Position numbers and translations under genes: made by a program. Of a stretch of 64,000 bases of DNA, positions 1-8,891 are shown one piece after another. The notes beneath the pieces are model-generated. The model was not told the origin of the DNA and made no database searches. It saw only the letters and a program-made list of their open reading frames with translations. How positions within the stretch are numbered: the stretch's first letter is position 1; each line of letters starts with the position of its first letter. This DNA comes from Pseudomonas fluorescens (GTDB lineage Bacteria > Pseudomonadota > Gammaproteobacteria > Pseudomonadales > Pseudomonadaceae): NCBI RefSeq assembly GCF_900636825.1, contig NZ_LR134318.1:708501-772500 (forward strand), in the 5' to 3' direction.

Positions 1-283
1 TGCCCGCGAGCTGGAAGAGGAATTGGGTGTCAGCGGCGTCGAGTTGACCGCCCACGACCATTTCTACTTCGAGGACACCGGCAATCGCCTTTGGTGTTCC
101 GCGTTTTCCGCCGTGTGGGACGGGCCGTTGATTCTGCAACCGGAAGAGGTTCTTGAAGCGCGGTTCATTCCGGTTGAACAGGTCATGCGCGAAATCCAGC
201 AGAAGCCTTATTGCCCGGACTCTCTGGCGGCACTGAAGCGTTATCTAAAGGCGCAGCAAAGCGACGTCGCAAACAACACATAA
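1..283 (+). CDS. NUDIX hydrolase, C-terminal part (5' end outside window)
   Basis: The frame is open from base 2 and begins inside a Nudix box: ARELEEELGV fits the REUXEEXGU half of the signature that binds the catalytic metal. About 93 residues remain to the TAA stop. The rest (aromatic-rich WCSAFSAVWDG, then VLEARFIP and a helical tail) matches the end of small Nudix enzymes that hydrolyse nucleoside diphosphates linked to another moiety. The substrate cannot be told from this part. An internal ATG at base 23 is not the real start, because the conserved box lies upstream of it. Confidence 0.85.
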   Translation, partial: ARELEEELGVSGVELTAHDHFYFEDTGNRLWCSAFSAVWDGPLILQPEEVLEARFIPVEQVMREIQQKPYCPDSLAALKRYLKAQQSDVANNT

Positions 284-382
284 ATTGGCGCCGATTGGCA
301 CTTAGCAATCCGGATTTTTGCCGTTACACTGCGCGACCTTTTCAAGCTGCACCGAATAGTTTGAGGTGGGCCTGCTGACCCA

Positions 383-468
383 CTGTAGAAGCTGCCGAAG
401 GCTGCGATCTTTTGATCTTGTTTTAAAGAGCAGGATCAAAAGATCGCAGCCTTCGGCAGCTCCTGCAG
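383..468. repeat. REP palindrome pair (GTAGGAGC-type)
   Basis: Two inverted arms, GAAGCTGCCGAAGGCTGCG and its complement, flank an AT-rich centre. The element fills most of the 305-bp gap between the NUDIX gene and yciH. Nothing else is evident in that gap. Confidence 0.85.
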
Positions 469-588
469 TTCAGCAGTCTCGTCGCCAAATTCCGATGCAG
501 TAGCGCTGCCCCTGCCTGAGTGGGGCTTCGCGGTCGCTGACCTTGCCCAAGGTTGCGATCAGTCTTTGTCCTCCCGAGAGGATTGCCG

Positions 589-960
589 GTGGCCAAAAAA
601 GCCGCATCCTTCGCCGCCCTGGGCGGCCTGGTATTTTCCACCGACGCAGGTCGTCATTGCCCGGAATGCAGTAAGCCGGTGGACGCCTGTATCTGCAAAC
701 AAACCGTGATCCCGGCCGGCGACGGCATTGCCCGCGTGCGTCGCGAAAGCAAGGGCCGCGGCGGCAAGACGGTGACCACCATCACCGGCGTGCCGCTGGC
801 CGAAGACGCGCTCAAAGAGTTGGCGACGACGTTGAAAAAACGTTGTGGCACCGGCGGGGCGTTGAAGGACGGCATCATCGAAATCCAGGGCGATCACGTC
901 GAGCTACTCTTGGCTGAGCTGGTCAAGCACGGTTTCAAAGCGAAGAAGTCCGGCGGCTAG
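589..960 (+). CDS. yciH: Translation initiation factor Sui1/YciH
   Basis: A 123-residue SUI1/eIF1-family protein, the usual bacterial YciH length. A short N-terminal Cys cluster (CPECSKPVDACIC) precedes the SUI1 fold, which contains GRGGKTVTTITGVPL and the GCGTGG-like loop read here as RCGTGGALKDG. The family is thought to act at the ribosomal P site and influence start-site fidelity; its role in bacteria is not settled. I chose the GTG at 589 because GAGAGGA lies just upstream; a TTG twelve codons earlier has no such site and adds unrelated residues. It lies upstream of speA on the same strand. Confidence 0.9.
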   Translation: MAKKAASFAALGGLVFSTDAGRHCPECSKPVDACICKQTVIPAGDGIARVRRESKGRGGKTVTTITGVPLAEDALKELATTLKKRCGTGGALKDGIIEIQGDHVELLLAELVKHGFKAKKSGG

Positions 961-1074
961 CAGCCTCTGTGAAACCCACCTGCGGCTTGATCCGGTTCTG
1001 AAATACTTGAGATCCGGCGTCGTCTCCATGGTTTTCACAGAGCCTGTTCATGACCGGTTTCTAAACTCCACGCG

Positions 1075-1101
1075 GTCAGTGCGGTCTACCGCCGCACTGA
1101 C
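1075..1101. other. Perfect 10-bp hairpin upstream of speA
   Basis: GTCAGTGCGG and CCGCACTGAC form a perfect 10-bp stem with a 7-base loop, about 80 bases before the speA start. No T-tract follows, so it is not a standard intrinsic terminator. It could end yciH transcripts or structure the speA leader. Confidence 0.5.
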
Positions 1102-1180
1102 GAACCGTCATTTTCATTCTTTAGACTGCGCCGGCCTGAACCCCAGGCGACGCACTATGACTTCTTTATAGGGGACTTCG

Positions 1181-3094
1181 ATGTCCGTACGACGCACACG
1201 TAAAGACGATGGCAGCCAATGGACAGTTGCGGACAGCCGCAGCGTTTACGGGATTCGCCATTGGGGGGCCGGGTATTTCGCGATCAATGAAGCCGGTCGC
1301 GTCGAAGTTCGTCCGAACGGCCCGAGCAGCTCGCCCATCGACCTGTTCGAGCAAGTCGACCAACTGCGCAAAAGCGGTTTGTCCTTGCCGTTGTTGGTGC
1401 GCTTCCCCGACATCCTGCAGGATCGTGTTCGCCAGTTGACCGGCGCCTTCGATGCGAACATCGAGCGCCTGGAATACCAGAGCAAATACACCGCGCTGTA
1501 CCCGATCAAGGTGAACCAGCAAGAAGCGGTGATCGAGAACATCATCGCCACTCAAAACGTTTCCATCGGTCTGGAAGCCGGTTCCAAGCCCGAGCTGCTG
1601 GCCGTGCTTGCGCTCGCGCCGAAGGGCGGCACCATCGTTTGCAACGGCTACAAGGATCGCGAGTTCATTCGTCTGGCCCTGATGGGACAGAAGCTTGGCC
1701 ACAACGTGTTCATCGTCATCGAGAAAGAGTCCGAAGTCGCTCTGGTGATCGAGGAAGCCGCCTCGCTCAAGGTCAAGCCACAGGTGGGTCTGCGCGTGCG
1801 TCTGTCGTCGCTGGCCTCGTCGAAGTGGGCGGACACCGGTGGTGAGAAGTCCAAATTCGGCCTGTCTGCGGCGCAGTTGCTGTCGGTGGTCGAGCGCTTC
1901 CGTGGCGCCGGCCTGGATCAGGGCATCCGTCTGCTGCACTTCCACATGGGCTCGCAGATCGCCAACCTCGCCGACTACCAGCACGGCTTCAAGGAAGCGA
2001 TCCGTTATTACGGCGAGTTGCGCAACCTCGGCTTGCCGGTTGATCACATCGACGTGGGCGGTGGCCTGGGTGTCGACTACGACGGTACGCACTCGCGCAA
2101 CGCCAGTTCGATCAACTACGACATGGACGATTACGCCGGTGTCGTGGTCGGCATGCTCAAGGAATTCTGCGATGCGCAGAGCCTGCCGCATCCGCACATT
2201 TTCTCCGAAAGCGGCCGCTCGCTGACCGCCCACCACGCGATGCTGGTGGTGCAGGTCACTGACGTCGAGAAACACAACGACGAAATCCCGCTGATCGAAA
2301 ACAAGGAAAACCTGCCGGAAACCGTGCAGTGGCTGGTGGATCTGCTTGGGCCGACCGACATCGAAATGGTCACCGAAACCTACTGGCGCGCCACGCACTA
2401 CATGAGCGATGTGGCTGCACAGTACGCTGACGGCAAACTGACCCTGGCGGAAAAAGCCCTGGCCGAGCAGTGCTACTTCGCCGTCTGCCGTCGCTTGCAC
2501 AACTCGCTGAAAGCGCGGCAGCGTTCGCACCGCCAAGTGCTCGACGAGCTCAACGACAAGCTGGCCGACAAGTACATCTGCAATTTCTCGGTGTTCCAGA
2601 GCCTGCCGGACACCTGGGCGATCGACCAGGTACTGCCGATCATTCCGCTGCACCGTCTCGACGAGGAGCCGTTGCGCCGTGCAGTGCTGCAGGATCTGAC
2701 CTGCGACTCCGATGGCAAGATCAACCAGTACGTCGACGAGCAGAGCATCGAAACCAGCCTGCCGGTACACGGTTTGAATGAAGGCGAAGATTATCTGCTT
2801 GGCGTGTTCCTGGTCGGCGCCTACCAGGAAATCCTCGGCGACATGCACAACCTGTTCGGTGACACCGACTCGGTGAACATCTACCAGAACGCCGATGGCA
2901 GCGTCTACCACGCCGGCATCGAGACCCACGACACCATCGAAGACATGTTGCGTTACGTGCATTTGTCGCCGGAAGAGCTGATGACCCACTACCGCGACAA
3001 GTGCGCCAGTGCCCGCATCAGTGCCAGCGAGCGCACGCAGTTCCTCGATGCATTGCGTCTGGGGCTGACCCGTTCTTCTTACCTGTCTTCCTGA
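1181..3094 (+). CDS. speA: Biosynthetic arginine decarboxylase
   Basis: A 637-residue fold-III PLP decarboxylase that converts arginine to agmatine for putrescine and spermidine synthesis. The PLP lysine is Lys110 in YPIKVNQ. The phosphate-binding glycines are in [14 protein letters not shown], and the C-terminal active-site Cys is in DLTCDSDGK. Length and motifs match the SpeA family, which is larger than ornithine or diaminopimelate decarboxylases. The ATG has an AGGGG site six bases upstream. The gene stands alone, with hairpin-forming sequences on both sides. Confidence 0.97.
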   Translation: MSVRRTRKDDGSQWTVADSRSVYGIRHWGAGYFAINEAGRVEVRPNGPSSSPIDLFEQVDQLRKSGLSLPLLVRFPDILQDRVRQLTGAFDANIERLEYQSKYTALYPIKVNQQEAVIENIIATQNVSIGLEAGSKPELLAVLALAPKGGTIVCNGYKDREFIRLALMGQKLGHNVFIVIEKESEVALVIEEAASLKVKPQVGLRVRLSSLASSKWADTGGEKSKFGLSAAQLLSVVERFRGAGLDQGIRLLHFHMGSQIANLADYQHGFKEAIRYYGELRNLGLPVDHIDVGGGLGVDYDGTHSRNASSINYDMDDYAGVVVGMLKEFCDAQSLPHPHIFSESGRSLTAHHAMLVVQVTDVEKHNDEIPLIENKENLPETVQWLVDLLGPTDIEMVTETYWRATHYMSDVAAQYADGKLTLAEKALAEQCYFAVCRRLHNSLKARQRSHRQVLDELNDKLADKYICNFSVFQSLPDTWAIDQVLPIIPLHRLDEEPLRRAVLQDLTCDSDGKINQYVDEQSIETSLPVHGLNEGEDYLLGVFLVGAYQEILGDMHNLFGDTDSVNIYQNADGSVYHAGIETHDTIEDMLRYVHLSPEELMTHYRDKCASARISASERTQFLDALRLGLTRSSYLSS

Positions 3095-3120
3095 GGTCAG
3101 GTTGCCTGCCCGCCGGGTTG

Positions 3121-3155
3121 TCTGAAATTTTCCCGATAGTTGCGGAAATTTCAGA
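3121..3155. other. Inverted repeat between speA and vgrG
   Basis: TCTGAAATTT and AAATTTCAGA are perfect 10-bp arms 15 bases apart, 27 bases after the speA stop. There is no terminal T-run. It may be a weak terminator, or an operator for the vgrG gene that starts 170 bases further on. Confidence 0.45.
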
Positions 3156-3327
3156 TGACTCGGTGGGACACTTCCCAAAATCTCCGCGAAATATAGGCTC
3201 ATCCCGGCCAGCAAAGTCATTCGGTCTGCTTTTCGCGTAGGTCATTTCCTAAGTTGTAGTTGCGCTCTCTACTCAGCCATGGCTCTCGGCGAGAATCCCC
3301 GGCCGCCCCTCCTGTAGAGATCCGCCA

Positions 3328-4674
3328 ATGTTCGATCCCACCAACGAGTCGTCGTTTCGTCTCGATGTAGCGGGTCTGTCCGCTCCCTTCGAAGTCCTGG
3401 CCTTTACCGGTAACGAGGCCCTCAGCGAGCCCTTCGCGTTTGAAATCGATGTGTTGGTCGAAGATGCGCATCTGGACCTTGCCAGTTTGTTGCACCGATC
3501 GGCATTTCTGTGTTTTGGCGCCGCGCATGAGGGCGTGCACGGCCAGTTGCAGAGTCTGCTCCAGCACGAGCACGGCAGTAGCTCGCGGTTATGTCGGGTT
3601 CAGCTCGGGCCGAAATTGAGTTGCCTGGCGCTACGGTTCAGCCAGCGCATCTTCAGCGGTAAATCCGTGGTGCAGATGCTTGATCAAGTGCTCAAGGAAC
3701 ACGGAATCACAGGCGCTCAGCGCCGCTTCGACTGCTGCGCCAAATATTCCCCCGGCACGTTTTGCACTCAATACTGCGAATCGGATCTGCAGTTTCTCCA
3801 GCGCTTGTGCGCCCAGGCGCGTCTTCATTATTACTTCGAACACCGGCGCGATGGGCATTGCCTGGTATTCGGCGACGATCCTGCCGGCCTGCCGACAACC
3901 GCTGTGGCACGGTTTGCCGTTGCGGGCGAAGAGGCCGTCCCCGCTGTTCGGCAGTGGCAGTTGCAGGACAAGGTGCAGCACGTCCCGGCAACGGCGCCGC
4001 TGCGCACAGCGCAAGGCCAGACCCATCTGGCCGGGCTGCGCAGTGGTCAATGGTTGCCGCTGACCGGTCATCCTCTAGCCGAATGCAATCGTCGCTGGTT
4101 ATTGACCCGGGTGGAGCATCACGCCGATCAACTCATGGAACCGGTCTACAGCAACCAGATTTTTGCCCTTGAGCAAGCGTCAGCATTGGCGCCGACGGCC
4201 GCGTCCTCGAGGCGACGCATGCACAGCCTGCAACGGGCCTGGGTGGTGGAAGTCGACGAGCCGCGCCCCGATCACTCGCGCCCGGTCGCGGTGCAATTCG
4301 ATTGGCTGTATCAAGGCGAAGGTGCCGCCCCCAGCCATTGCTGGCTACCGTTGGCTCCGTCGCTGCAGCAGGCACCGAGCGCCATACTGGGCGAGGGTGT
4401 CGAAGTGGTGGTGAGTTTTCTCGAGGGTGACCCGGATCAGCCAATCATCAGTGGCATCTTGCAAAACCCTGTCGCCAGCGTCGACCACGAAGACCAGCCG
4501 CCATCGCCTGTCTTGCCAATGAGCCTGAGCGACAGCACGCTACGCCTGCTGCAATCGGCTGAGCCGTTGCTGTTGTTGTGTCTGATTCCCGGGGGCGGCA
4601 GTTTCAATCACTGTGCGCATTCGGTGTGCACCTGCCGATTGGTCGCCACCCTCGAACAGAGTGGCGGGCAATGA
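3328..4674 (+). CDS. vgrG: Type VI secretion tip protein VgrG (short form)
   Basis: The N-terminal 300 residues fit the gp27-like VgrG/TssI body: FEVLAFTGNEALSEPFAFEI, then SDLQFLQRLCAQARLHYYFEH around residues 152-172. An OB-fold segment follows (PVAVQFDWLYQ, then VEVVVSFLEGDPDQPIISG). At 448 residues it is about 200 shorter than typical VgrGs: the long gp5 beta-helix needle is missing, replaced by a tail with LIPGGGSFNHC and CTC. VgrG caps the Hcp tube and carries effectors. The stop overlaps the start of the DUF4123 gene (ATGA), indicating translational coupling. No other T6SS core gene lies in the window, so it is an orphan vgrG island. Confidence 0.88.
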   Translation: MFDPTNESSFRLDVAGLSAPFEVLAFTGNEALSEPFAFEIDVLVEDAHLDLASLLHRSAFLCFGAAHEGVHGQLQSLLQHEHGSSSRLCRVQLGPKLSCLALRFSQRIFSGKSVVQMLDQVLKEHGITGAQRRFDCCAKYSPGTFCTQYCESDLQFLQRLCAQARLHYYFEHRRDGHCLVFGDDPAGLPTTAVARFAVAGEEAVPAVRQWQLQDKVQHVPATAPLRTAQGQTHLAGLRSGQWLPLTGHPLAECNRRWLLTRVEHHADQLMEPVYSNQIFALEQASALAPTAASSRRRMHSLQRAWVVEVDEPRPDHSRPVAVQFDWLYQGEGAAPSHCWLPLAPSLQQAPSAILGEGVEVVVSFLEGDPDQPIISGILQNPVASVDHEDQPPSPVLPMSLSDSTLRLLQSAEPLLLLCLIPGGGSFNHCAHSVCTCRLVATLEQSGGQ

Positions 4675-5465
4675 GTGGCGCAAGGCTCGATATGGATGCG
4701 CAGTGGTTATTACTTGACCGGGTGGATAGCCCGAGGGCGGTGCAGACGCTGCGTCAGGGGTTTGCCGGTGTGCAAAGCTTCTGGCTGTTTGACGACACCG
4801 AATTTCAGTCGGCGCGTGAGCTCGGGCCGCAATTGATCAGTTTGCAAGGTTGCCCGGCCTTGAATTCGCTATGTCAGCGCGATCCGCAGACCTGGCGCGG
4901 CTTGTTGCTGCACAGCTCAAGGCCCGGCGAAGAACTGCTTGCGCATTTGCGCCGGATGCTCACGGTTTCCCTGGGCCTCAGTCACCGCGCGCTGCTGGGT
5001 TTCTACAACCGTCAGACCGCCAGCTACTTTTTCGATGCCTGTGATGCCCGCGAATTGAGCCGTTGGCTCGGGCCTGTCCAGCACGTGACCTGGTTCGGGG
5101 GCACCTGGGCGGACCGCGCAGTTGGCAGTGAAGGCTGGCAGCAACTGCACAATCCAGGCTTGGCAGTCGCGCGCCTCGGCGTTGAGGAATCACTCAGCCC
5201 GCGCCAGCGCGAACGCCTGCAAACCTGTTTGCTGGAACAACATGCCTACCGCTGGAGTCAATCGATGGGTGTCGCTTATCCACAGTTATGGAGCCATGCC
5301 CAACAGGGGCTGATGCTGGGATTCACTGATCGCAGCGTACTCGATGAATGGCTATGGCTACGCTTGCAACACCCGCGAAAGGTTCTGCCGCTGCTGCCGG
5401 AAGGGCTGCCGCAGCAGGACCGACTCGACGACCTGCGCAGCCAATGGCAGAACGACCACCCCTGA
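4671..5465 (+). CDS. DUF4123 domain protein, T6SS effector adaptor
   Basis: The 264-residue product has the DUF4123 pattern: an N-terminal strand-rich half with LLLDRVDSP and SFWLFDDTEF, and a helical second half. DUF4123 proteins (Tap/TEC) load a cognate effector onto the VgrG encoded upstream. The start is the ATG that overlaps the vgrG stop; an upstream in-frame start at 4578 lies wholly inside vgrG. Established cases place the cargo gene directly downstream, where an alpha/beta-hydrolase gene starts 12 bases after this stop. Confidence 0.85.
   Translation: MSGARLDMDAQWLLLDRVDSPRAVQTLRQGFAGVQSFWLFDDTEFQSARELGPQLISLQGCPALNSLCQRDPQTWRGLLLHSSRPGEELLAHLRRMLTVSLGLSHRALLGFYNRQTASYFFDACDARELSRWLGPVQHVTWFGGTWADRAVGSEGWQQLHNPGLAVARLGVEESLSPRQRERLQTCLLEQHAYRWSQSMGVAYPQLWSHAQQGLMLGFTDRSVLDEWLWLRLQHPRKVLPLLPEGLPQQDRLDDLRSQWQNDHP
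5276..5284 (+). other. DnaA-box 9-mer inside the DUF4123 gene
   Basis: A perfect TTATCCACA inside coding sequence. It is isolated and probably fortuitous; listed only for comparison with the cluster near 58.1-58.6 kb. Confidence 0.3.
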
Positions 5466-5477
5466 GGCAAACCGTTT

Positions 5478-6353
5478 ATGGCAGGTACACTCCGACCCTG
5501 GTTCGGCGCATTGATCGGCGGGCTGTTGTTGCTTGGCCTTGGCGGTTGCTCGCCGGTCGGGCTGCTCAATGCGCTGACCCCGCAGGCGTCCTTCACCCGC
5601 ACCGCCGGGATTGCCTATGGTGAGGATCCGCGGCAGAAGCTCGACGTTTATGTCCCCCGGCATCCGCTCGATGACGCGCCGGTAGTGCTGTTTTTTTACG
5701 GTGGCAGCTGGAACAGTGGCGTGCGCGAGGATTACACCTTCGTCGGCGAGGCATTGGCCTCGCAGGGGATTGTCGCGGTCATCGCTGACTATCGGCTGTA
5801 TCCGCAAGTGCGCTATCCATTGTTTCTTGAGGACGGCGCACTTGCTGTGGCGTGGGCCCGCACCCACATCTCCACGTTTTCCGGCAACCCGCAGCGCTTG
5901 TATCTGATGGGCCACAGCTCTGGCGCCTACAACGCGGCGATGCTGGCGCTGGACCCGCGGCTGCTGGCAGCGGTGGGCATGTCGACGAGGGATCTCAGTG
6001 GCTGGATCGGTCTGGCCGGGCCGTACGATTTTCTGCCGATCGAGAACCCCGACGTGCGCCCGGTGTTTTTCTGGCCGGACTCACCGGCGCAATCGCAGCC
6101 AATCAATCAGGTCCGTCGGGGTGCGCCGCCAGCCTTGCTGATCGCCGCGACCGAGGATGAATTGGTCAACCCGACACGCAACACCGGCGGCCTCGCGAAA
6201 AAACTGCGCGAGGCGCAGGTGCCGGTGCAGGACCTGTATTACTCGCGCCCCGGCCACGTGACGCTGGTGGCGGCATTGTCGCGGCCGTTGCGGCACCTGG
6301 CGCCTGTGCTGGAGCAAATCGTCGGTTTCATCAAGCACACGCCGGGTCAGTGA
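5478..6353 (+). CDS. Lipoprotein alpha/beta-hydrolase (esterase-like)
   Basis: A 291-residue serine hydrolase of the BD-FAE/esterase type. The nucleophile elbow is GHSSG with Ser147; the likely acid is Asp227 (ATEDELV) and the base His260 (RPGHVTL). FFYGGSWNSG occupies the oxyanion-loop position. The N-terminus carries a hydrophobic stretch and a lipobox (LGLGGC, Cys24), so the protein should be lipidated and membrane-anchored. It begins 12 bases after the DUF4123 gene. The lipoprotein signal argues against it being a T6SS-injected effector, but its place next to an adaptor leaves this open. It converges with the MATE gene, overlapping it by 7 bp. Confidence 0.85.
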   Translation: MAGTLRPWFGALIGGLLLLGLGGCSPVGLLNALTPQASFTRTAGIAYGEDPRQKLDVYVPRHPLDDAPVVLFFYGGSWNSGVREDYTFVGEALASQGIVAVIADYRLYPQVRYPLFLEDGALAVAWARTHISTFSGNPQRLYLMGHSSGAYNAAMLALDPRLLAAVGMSTRDLSGWIGLAGPYDFLPIENPDVRPVFFWPDSPAQSQPINQVRRGAPPALLIAATEDELVNPTRNTGGLAKKLREAQVPVQDLYYSRPGHVTLVAALSRPLRHLAPVLEQIVGFIKHTPGQ

Positions 6354-7696
6354 GCGGCGCCGCTGAACCAGCCATCGCTTCGTTTGAGATACCAGGCGAT
6401 TGCGCCCAGTGTCAGGCTGCGCAACACCATGAACAACAGGAACGACAGCCACAACCCGTGATTGCCCAGAGCTTGCAGCGCCCAGGCGAACGGCAGGAGC
6501 AGGGCAACGGTCAGCAGCATGCCGTTGCGCATTTCCCGCGCACGGGTAGCACCGATGAACAGGCCGTCGAGCAGATAACTCCACACAGCGATCAAAGGCA
6601 GCACGGCGAGGTAGGGCAAGTAGATGAAGGCTGTTTCGCGCACACTTTGGATATCTGTCTGCATTTCGATGAACAAATGCCCGGCCAGCATAAACAGGGC
6701 GGCAAAGCCCAGACTGGCAATCAGTGACCAGCCACCGGCAATCACCAGAGAGCGGCGCAAGGCCAGGCGGTCCCGGGCGCCGATGGCATGGCCGCATAAC
6801 GCTTCAACCGCATGAGCCAGACCGTCCAGTGCGTGTGCGGTGAGCAGCAAGCCGTTGAGCAGCAGCGCATTGGCAGCGACCGTCGCATCGCCGAGCCGCG
6901 CGCCCTGAACGGTGATCATGAAAAACACCGATTGCAGCGCCAGGCTGCGGATGAAGATGTCGCGATTGACCGCCAGCAACGGACGCCAGCTCTGCCAACG
7001 CTGTAACGCCGCCCAGACGATGTGCCCCGGATATGCGCGCAAGGCCTTGCGCGTCAGCAGCAAGCCGAGCAGGGCGCCGCTCCACTCGGCAATCACCGAG
7101 GCGCGCGCCGAACCGACCACACCCCAATCCAGACCGATGACGAACCACAGATTGAGCGCGATGTTGATCAGATTGGTGGTCAGCAGAATCGCCAGCGGCG
7201 CCCGGGCGTTTTGCGTACCGAGAAACCAGCCGACCAATGCGTAACTGGCGAGCGCTGCCGGCAGGCCAAACAACCGCGTATGGAAGAAGTCGCGAGTCAG
7301 TTGATCGAGCTCCGCAGACGGTTGCATGAAGTGCAGCGCAACGCCGCTGAGCGGTACGCCGAGCGTGCCCAAGACCAGCGCCAGGCCCATCGCCAGCAGT
7401 AAACCCTGCAAGAGAATCTGGCGCAGCGCCGCACCGTCGCTACGTCCGGCGGCTTGCGCGGCGAATCCGGTGGTGCCCATGCGCAGGAAGCCCATGGCCC
7501 AGGCAAGAAACGTGTACAGGCTGGCGCCGACCGCTACGGCGCCCAATTGATGGGCATGGGGCAAATGGCCGACAACGGTACTGTCGACAAGCGCCACCAG
7601 CGGTACGGAAATATTCGACAGGATCATCGGCGCGGCGAGCGCCCAGACCTTGCGATGGGTCGAGCGATCGCGCCAGTCGGTAATCAGGTTGGACAT
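6347..7696 (-). CDS. MATE family efflux transporter (DinF-like)
   Basis: A 449-residue protein with about twelve hydrophobic helices and the duplicated MATE architecture. APMILSNISVPLVALVDSTVVG near residues 19-40 is the typical DinF-subgroup N-terminal signature, and AMGFLRMGTTGFAAQAAG follows. The family exports drugs or metabolites against Na+ or H+ gradients; the substrate is not predictable. The start has AAGGAG upstream. The 3' end overlaps the hydrolase gene convergently. Confidence 0.92.
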   Translation of the reverse strand: MSNLITDWRDRSTHRKVWALAAPMILSNISVPLVALVDSTVVGHLPHAHQLGAVAVGASLYTFLAWAMGFLRMGTTGFAAQAAGRSDGAALRQILLQGLLLAMGLALVLGTLGVPLSGVALHFMQPSAELDQLTRDFFHTRLFGLPAALASYALVGWFLGTQNARAPLAILLTTNLINIALNLWFVIGLDWGVVGSARASVIAEWSGALLGLLLTRKALRAYPGHIVWAALQRWQSWRPLLAVNRDIFIRSLALQSVFFMITVQGARLGDATVAANALLLNGLLLTAHALDGLAHAVEALCGHAIGARDRLALRRSLVIAGGWSLIASLGFAALFMLAGHLFIEMQTDIQSVRETAFIYLPYLAVLPLIAVWSYLLDGLFIGATRAREMRNGMLLTVALLLPFAWALQALGNHGLWLSFLLFMVLRSLTLGAIAWYLKRSDGWFSGAAH

Positions 7697-7742
7697 GCAG
7701 GCTCCTTGGGGGAGCGGGGATTGTAACGATTAACGCGATCCC

Positions 7743-7832
7743 TTGTAGGAGTGAGCCTGCTCGCGATAGGTCGGCCCAGTGACAACAGCGTCGAATGACC
7801 CACCACTATCGCGAGCAGGCTCACTCCTACAG
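7743..7832. repeat. REP palindrome pair (GTAGGAGTGAGCC-type)
   Basis: Inverted arms GTAGGAGTGAGCCTGCTCGC and complement, between the MATE gene and the next minus-strand gene. A second copy of this REP family is at 49161. Confidence 0.85.
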
Positions 7833-7844
7833 GGTTTTATGGTG

Positions 7845-8138
7845 TCAGTGGATAATCCAGCTCAACAACCACAACCCCAACAGCAGCCAGATGATCCCGG
7901 CGATGATTGACGCGTTCATGAACGCGCGGATCGCCGACCACAACAGCATCAGCCCGACGATCAGCGCGATGATGCTGATGATCGATGTGTCCATTCCCAG
8001 CGTCTTCGCCAGACCGTCGACGAAGTTGCCGCCGGCATTGCTCAGCATATTGAAAAGCCCGCTGAGGCCATCGACGATAAAGCGGATGACCGACCCGAGC
8101 GCCTGGCCGAGCCATTCGAAAAAGCTTTCTACCTGCAT
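7845..8138 (-). CDS. Small conserved-type membrane protein of unknown function
   Basis: A 97-residue product. An amphipathic N-terminal half (FFEWLGQALGSVIRF, then a Gly/Asn-rich stretch) precedes two hydrophobic segments at about residues 52-70 and 75-95. AGGA lies seven bases before the ATG, and codon use resembles its neighbours, so it looks like a real gene. I do not recognise the family. Confidence 0.6.
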   Translation of the reverse strand: MQVESFFEWLGQALGSVIRFIVDGLSGLFNMLSNAGGNFVDGLAKTLGMDTSIISIIALIVGLMLLWSAIRAFMNASIIAGIIWLLLGLWLLSWIIH

Positions 8139-8235
8139 GTGTGCATCCTGATGAAAGAGCTGATCCTTGGGCAGCCATTGACGTGGCCGAGTTCCGTGCC
8201 CGAAGTATGGCTCAACGCCGCGCCGAACGGAAAAC

Positions 8236-8322
8236 CTGTAGGAGCTGCCGCAGGCTGCGATCTTTTGATGTTGTTTTTGCAGATCAAGATCAAAAGATCG
8301 CAGCCTTCGGCAGCTCCTACAG
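8236..8322. repeat. REP palindrome pair (GTAGGAGC-type)
   Basis: CTGTAGGAGCTGCCGCAGGC and complement. It forms the left flank of a compound unit REP - TpsB tail - REP (8236-8532). Confidence 0.9.
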
Positions 8323-8333
8323 GTTGTTTGCTG

Positions 8334-8441
8334 GCGGTCAATCCGGGTAACAATTCAGCCCCGCGCCCCACTGTCTATTCTGACGCTCTCGATACGTTCA
8401 ACCGCAGGACCCGCAGCATCAGTTTCAGCTACGAACTCTGA
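8334..8441 (+). pseudogene. Detached 3'-tail fragment of a TpsB gene (dispersed copy)
   Basis: About 105 bases, read in frame as APRPTVYSDALDTFNRRT then SISFSYEL and a stop, closely match the C-terminus of the TpsB gene ending at 26994 and its three tandem copies at 26.3-26.9 kb. This copy has lost one codon (Tyr). It has no start or upstream gene and sits exactly between two REP elements. Confidence 0.8.
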
Positions 8442-8445
8442 TTCC

Positions 8446-8532
8446 GTATAGGAGCTGCCGCAGGCTGCGATCTTTTGATGTTGTTTTTTTGAGCTCAAGA
8501 TCAAAAGATCGCAGTCTGCGGCAGCTCCTACA
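8446..8532. repeat. REP palindrome pair (GTAGGAGC-type)
   Basis: ATAGGAGCTGCCGCAGGCTG and complement; right flank of the compound unit. The 450-bp gap between the 97-aa gene and the MazG-like gene holds only this unit and short flanks. Confidence 0.9.
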
Positions 8533-8588
8533 TGGGCCTTGCCTTCAGCTGGCATCCGCTTGAAGCTATACGCCTTCAGGAGAACCCG

Positions 8589-8891
8589 ATGAACCTTGTT
8601 GAACTGACCGAACGCCTGCACGCCATTCGCGATCGCAATGACTGGCGGCAATTTCACAGCCCGAAAAACCTCGCCATGGCCGCCAGCGTCGAGATGTCCG
8701 AACTGGTGGAAATCTTCCAGTGGCTGACGGAAGACCAGTCGCGCCAGTTGTCCGCCGACCAACTCGCCCACGCCGGCCAGGAAGTCGGCGATATCGTGCT
8801 GTACCTGTTGCTGCTGTGCAGCGAGCTGGGCCTGGACATGAATGAAGTGGTACGGGCCAAGCTCGCCGACAGCGAACGGCGGTTCAGCTGA
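8589..8891 (+). CDS. MazG-like nucleotide pyrophosphohydrolase
   Basis: A 100-residue all-alpha NTP pyrophosphatase of the MazG/RS21-C6 type. Metal-binding acidic residues are visible in ASVEMSELVEIFQW (ExxE) and GQEVGDIVLYLLLL (ExxD). These enzymes hydrolyse (d)NTPs to monophosphates and are often house-cleaning. The ATG at 8589 has CAGGAGAA upstream. Its TGA overlaps the ATG of cmoM by one base, so the two are probably co-translated. Confidence 0.9.
   Translation: MNLVELTERLHAIRDRNDWRQFHSPKNLAMAASVEMSELVEIFQWLTEDQSRQLSADQLAHAGQEVGDIVLYLLLLCSELGLDMNEVVRAKLADSERRFS

Noticed and set aside
383..468. Intrinsic terminator or small RNA at the REP
   Set aside because: The same palindrome recurs in many unrelated gaps, so a repeat-family explanation is sufficient.
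1166..3220. 684-residue open frame on the minus strand
   Set aside because: Antisense to speA, which has full family motifs; long shadow frames are common in GC-rich DNA, and its Arg/Gln/His-rich translation has no domain.
5478..6353. Definite T6SS lipase effector
   Set aside because: A lipobox and signal peptide predict Sec export and membrane anchoring; the context alone is not enough.
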